NCBI GenBank assembly: GCA_964471755.1
Contig: CAYYJM010000156.1
Span: 1 to 14,662 of the forward strand
Direction of reading: 5' to 3'
DNA from: CAYYJM01 sp964471755
Lineage (GTDB): Bacteria; Planctomycetota; Planctomycetia; Gemmatales; Gemmataceae
DNA: 14,662 nucleotides
The position numbers and the translations under genes were made by a program. A model generated the notes under the pieces. The model was not told the DNA's origin, searched no databases, and worked only from the letters and a program-made list of their open reading frames with translations. Positions 12,118 through 14,662 of this stretch are shown here, piece by piece (position 1 is the stretch's first letter; every line of letters begins with the position of its first letter).

Positions 12118-14019
12118 ATGCCTATGACCAGGCCGCCTTCTCGCCGTTCTTCCTCCGCGTCCGGAGCGCCATTGCCGGTCGTCGAGGTTCCGTCGGCTGT
12201 CATCGGCCTGGCGGGGGATGCGGGCGATGGCATCGCCCTGATCGCCGCCCAGTTCAGCCGGACGGCGGCCCTGTTCGGCAATGATCTGCGCATGCTGTCC
12301 GAGCCGTCGGCCGAGATCCGCGCCCCGGTCGGCTCCGTGGCCAATGTCGTCGCCGTGCAGATTCAGATCGGTAGCGTCCCGGTTCACACGCCGGGCGACC
12401 GCCTGAACACCCTGGTCGCTCTGAATCCCGCCGCCCTCCGAACGCACCTCCCGTTGCTGGAACCGGGCGGCATCCTGATCGTCAACCGCGACGCCTTCGA
12501 CGCGGGCGACCTCGGCCGAGCCGGCTACACCGCCTGCCCGCTGACCGACGGCTCGCTGGACGGCTACCGCCTCCTGAGCGTGCCGATCACGTCGCTCAAT
12601 CGGGGGGCCGTCGCCGGCAAGGGCAACGCCGACTTCCTCAGCCAGCGCGAGGTCGATCGATGCAAGAACTTCTTCGCCCTCGGTCTGGTCTACTGGCTCT
12701 ACGATCGACCACTGGAGGCGACCCTGCGATGGATCGCCGAGAAGCACGCCGCCAGCCCCGGCATCTGCGAGGCCGAGAAGCGCGCCCTGAAGGCGGGCTA
12801 CCACTTTGGCGAGACGATCGGCATCCTGCCGGCTCACTACCGGATCGAGCCGGCACGTCTGCCGGCGGGCAAGTACCGCAGGCTGACCGGCAACGAGGGT
12901 CTGGCTCTGGGTCTGCTGGCCGGGGCCGGTCGTGCCGGACTGCCGCTCGTCTTCGCCGGCTACCCGATCCTGCCAGCCTCCGACATCCTCCACATCCTGG
13001 CCGAGCGTGCGTATCAGCAGGCCACCGTCTTTCAGGCCGAGGATGCCATCGCGGCCGTCTGTGCGGCCCTGGGTGCGTCGTACGGTGGTGCCCTGGGAGC
13101 CACCGCGACGAGCGGCCCCGGTCTGAGCCTGGCGTCGGAGACGCTCGGTCTTGCCGTCGCCACCGAGTTGCCCCTGGTCGTCGTCGATGTGCAGCGTGCC
13201 GGCCCGAGTACCGGCCTGCCGACCAAGACCGATCAGGCCGATCTGCTCCTGAGTCTGTTCGGCCGACACGGCGAGTGCCCACTGGTCGTACTGGCGGCCG
13301 CATCGCCGGCCGACTGCTTCGGCATGGCCGTCGAGGCCGTCCGTCTCGCCGTCGAACACATGACGCCCGTCCTGCTGCTTTCCGATGGTTCCCTCGCCAA
13401 CGGGGTGGAGCCCTGGCGCATTCCTCCTCTGAGCGAACTGCCGAGCATTCGACCGCCCGTCGCTCTGCGGCCCAACGCGGGGCAGGTGTTCCACCCCTAC
13501 GCGCGGGACGGACTCGGCGTCCGCCCCTGGGCGGTGCCCGGCATCCCCGGCCTGGAACATCACCTGGGCGGTCTGGAAAAGGAGCCGCTCACTGGCCACG
13601 TATCCTACGACCCGGCGCATCACGAGACGATGGTGCAGCAGCGTGCCGCGAAGATCGCCGCCATCGCCACCCGGATTCCGCCACTGCGCGTGCAGGGCGC
13701 GGAGCAGGGTAACCTGCTCGTTCTGGGCTGGGGCAGTACGTTCGGCAGCCTGGCCGCAGCCGTCGAGCGCTGCCAGGTTCGCGGTCTGCGGGTGGCGCAC
13801 GCTCACCTGCGCTACTTGAATCCGCTGCCGACCAACCTTGCCGAGGTGGTCGCTCGCTACAATAACGTCCTCGTGGCGGAGACGAATTCCGGACAACTGC
13901 GTCTGGTTCTGCAAGCCGTCCTGGGGCGGAGCCTGGAGGGATTGAACAAGGTCCAGGGTCGGCCGTTTACCGTTGAAGAGGTCGAGATCCGTATCACGCA
14001 GCTGGCGGGTCAGGCATGA
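12118..14019 (+). CDS. korA: 2-oxoacid:ferredoxin oxidoreductase, fused gamma-alpha subunit (KorA type)
   Basis: The 633-residue subunit pairs with KorB to oxidise a 2-oxoacid, probably 2-oxoglutarate to succinyl-CoA, with CoA and ferredoxin in the cytosol. The N-terminal gamma domain shows GLAGDAGDGIALIAAQF (30-46) and AEIRAP (65-70). After a linker the alpha pyrimidine-binding domain carries QRAGPSTGLPTKTDQADL (359-376). GLEHHLGGLEKEP (478-490) and RYLNPLPTN (about 561-569) are typical of the long fused KorA form; length is normal. A 25-residue Ser/Arg/Pro-rich N-terminus precedes the domain. Two ATGs lie close together (12118 and 12124); neither has a strong ribosome-binding site, only GAG nearby, and the inverted repeat ends just upstream. 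The stop overlaps korB as ATGA, so the two are translationally coupled. Substrate choice between 2-oxoglutarate and other 2-oxoacids is inferred from resemblance. Confidence 0.93.
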   Translation: MPMTRPPSRRSSSASGAPLPVVEVPSAVIGLAGDAGDGIALIAAQFSRTAALFGNDLRMLSEPSAEIRAPVGSVANVVAVQIQIGSVPVHTPGDRLNTLVALNPAALRTHLPLLEPGGILIVNRDAFDAGDLGRAGYTACPLTDGSLDGYRLLSVPITSLNRGAVAGKGNADFLSQREVDRCKNFFALGLVYWLYDRPLEATLRWIAEKHAASPGICEAEKRALKAGYHFGETIGILPAHYRIEPARLPAGKYRRLTGNEGLALGLLAGAGRAGLPLVFAGYPILPASDILHILAERAYQQATVFQAEDAIAAVCAALGASYGGALGATATSGPGLSLASETLGLAVATELPLVVVDVQRAGPSTGLPTKTDQADLLLSLFGRHGECPLVVLAAASPADCFGMAVEAVRLAVEHMTPVLLLSDGSLANGVEPWRIPPLSELPSIRPPVALRPNAGQVFHPYARDGLGVRPWAVPGIPGLEHHLGGLEKEPLTGHVSYDPAHHETMVQQRAAKIAAIATRIPPLRVQGAEQGNLLVLGWGSTFGSLAAAVERCQVRGLRVAHAHLRYLNPLPTNLAEVVARYNNVLVAETNSGQLRLVLQAVLGRSLEGLNKVQGRPFTVEEVEIRITQLAGQA

Positions 14020-14662
14020 CGAGCGAATCCAACAATCCGGGCGCGACGCCACCGCACGGCCCCACGAGCGCCAGCGATCAGCGAGCGCTCGCGACGGTGC
14101 CGGGAGCCGGCGTGGCCAACCCGGCGACCACGCTGCCGGTCCTCCATGCCAAGGATCTCTCCAGTGATCAGGAGGTCCGCTGGTGTCCGGGCTGCGGTGA
14201 CTTCTCCCTGCTGGCCGCCTTCAAGAAGGTGCTGGCCAGCTGTGGCGTTCCACGCGAGAAGATCGTCGTCGTGTCTGGGATGGGCTGCTCCAGTCGTCTG
14301 CCGTACTACCTGAACACCTACGGTTTCCAGACGATCCACGGTCGGGCCCCGGCCATCGCCACCGGTCTGAAGCTGGCCCGGCCGGACCTGCACGTCTGGG
14401 TCGTCACCGGCGACGGCGACGGCCTGTCGGCAGGGGTGTCTCATCTTCTGCACACGCTGCGCCGCAACGTGGACGTCAAGATCCTGCTCGTCGATAACGA
14501 GACGCTCGGTCAGTCGCGCGGCCAGTTCTCGCCGACCTCGCGGCCCGGCACGCGTTCGCGCTCCAGTCCGCTCGGCTCGAACGAGGAGCCGTTTCAGCCG
14601 CTGCCCCTGGCCCTGGAGTCTCAGGCGACCTTCGTCGCGCGCAGCATCGATGTCGATGTCGA
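14016..14662 (+). CDS. korB: 2-oxoacid:ferredoxin oxidoreductase beta subunit (KorB type), 3' end outside window
   Basis: This is the thiamine-diphosphate and iron-sulfur subunit of the KorAB complex; 215 residues are present and the gene continues past the edge. VRWCPGCGD (54-62) and GMGCSSRLPYYLNTYGF (88-104) give three of the expected [4Fe-4S] cysteines (57, 60, 91); a fourth would lie beyond the window. HGRAPAIATGLKLARPDL (108-125) and GDGDGLS (132-138) form the ThDP/Mg site, closed by N161. The segment after it reads VDNETLGQSRGQFSPTS where family members usually have NNRIYGLTKGQYSPTS, an unusual divergence although the presumed metal-binding Asn is kept. A Pro/Ala/Ser-rich extension of about 50 residues precedes the first motif, longer than I expect for KorB. 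Its ATG overlaps the korA stop (ATGA). Confidence 0.93.
   Translation, partial: MTSESNNPGATPPHGPTSASDQRALATVPGAGVANPATTLPVLHAKDLSSDQEVRWCPGCGDFSLLAAFKKVLASCGVPREKIVVVSGMGCSSRLPYYLNTYGFQTIHGRAPAIATGLKLARPDLHVWVVTGDGDGLSAGVSHLLHTLRRNVDVKILLVDNETLGQSRGQFSPTSRPGTRSRSSPLGSNEEPFQPLPLALESQATFVARSIDVDV

Noticed and set aside
12009..12344. Minus-strand peptide containing FLVHRSSFIV
   Set aside because: This is a translation of the 14-bp tandem repeat and antisense korA.
12097..14052. 651-residue open frame on the minus strand
   Set aside because: It mirrors korA almost end to end; the plus strand has unmistakable KorA motifs and an ATGA link to korB.

Overview
The window is GC-rich bacterial chromosome, most likely from a planctomycete (Planctomycetota, perhaps Gemmatales; the order is a guess). 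The main evidence is a secreted DUF1549/DUF1553 protein with cytochrome-c-like cysteine motifs, a HYExAFE-family protein, and an M50 protease with a DUF6576-like tail. All are families I know chiefly or often from this phylum. No tRNA, rRNA, transposase, phage gene or CRISPR array is visible. I see no clear multi-gene defence or novel biosynthetic system. The less-described material is a few poorly characterised proteins and several palindromic intergenic elements.

Region 1 (about 50-3895, minus strand) is a tight four-gene cluster. In transcription order it encodes a site-2 (M50) protease, histidyl-tRNA synthetase (hisS), a HYExAFE protein with a PD-(D/E)XK-like signature, and a sugar-phosphate isomerase/epimerase-like TIM barrel. 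Gaps are 25 and 47 bases, then an ATGA stop/start overlap, so the genes are probably one operon. The last gene takes its stop codon from a palindromic element.

Region 2 (3896-8601, plus strand) opens with a divergent promoter region holding a second copy of that element and a separate inverted repeat. A membrane-anchored coiled-coil protein follows, then a third and longer copy of the element, then the 818-residue DUF1549/DUF1553 protein.

Region 3 (8627-11267, minus strand) holds thioredoxin and, downstream of it, a 710-residue FHA-domain coiled-coil protein. A 13-bp hairpin that looks like a terminator separates them, so they are probably independent units. trxA has a convincing promoter whose -10 hexamer is exactly framed by an inverted repeat.

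Region 4 (11268-14662, plus strand) starts with a 301-base divergent intergenic region. It continues with a two-CBS-domain protein, a spacer made of 14-bp tandem repeats plus an inverted copy, then korA and korB, which overlap by ATGA. korA and korB encode a 2-oxoacid (probably 2-oxoglutarate):ferredoxin oxidoreductase; korB runs off the window end. The CBS protein may sense nucleotides for this pathway, but only its position suggests that.
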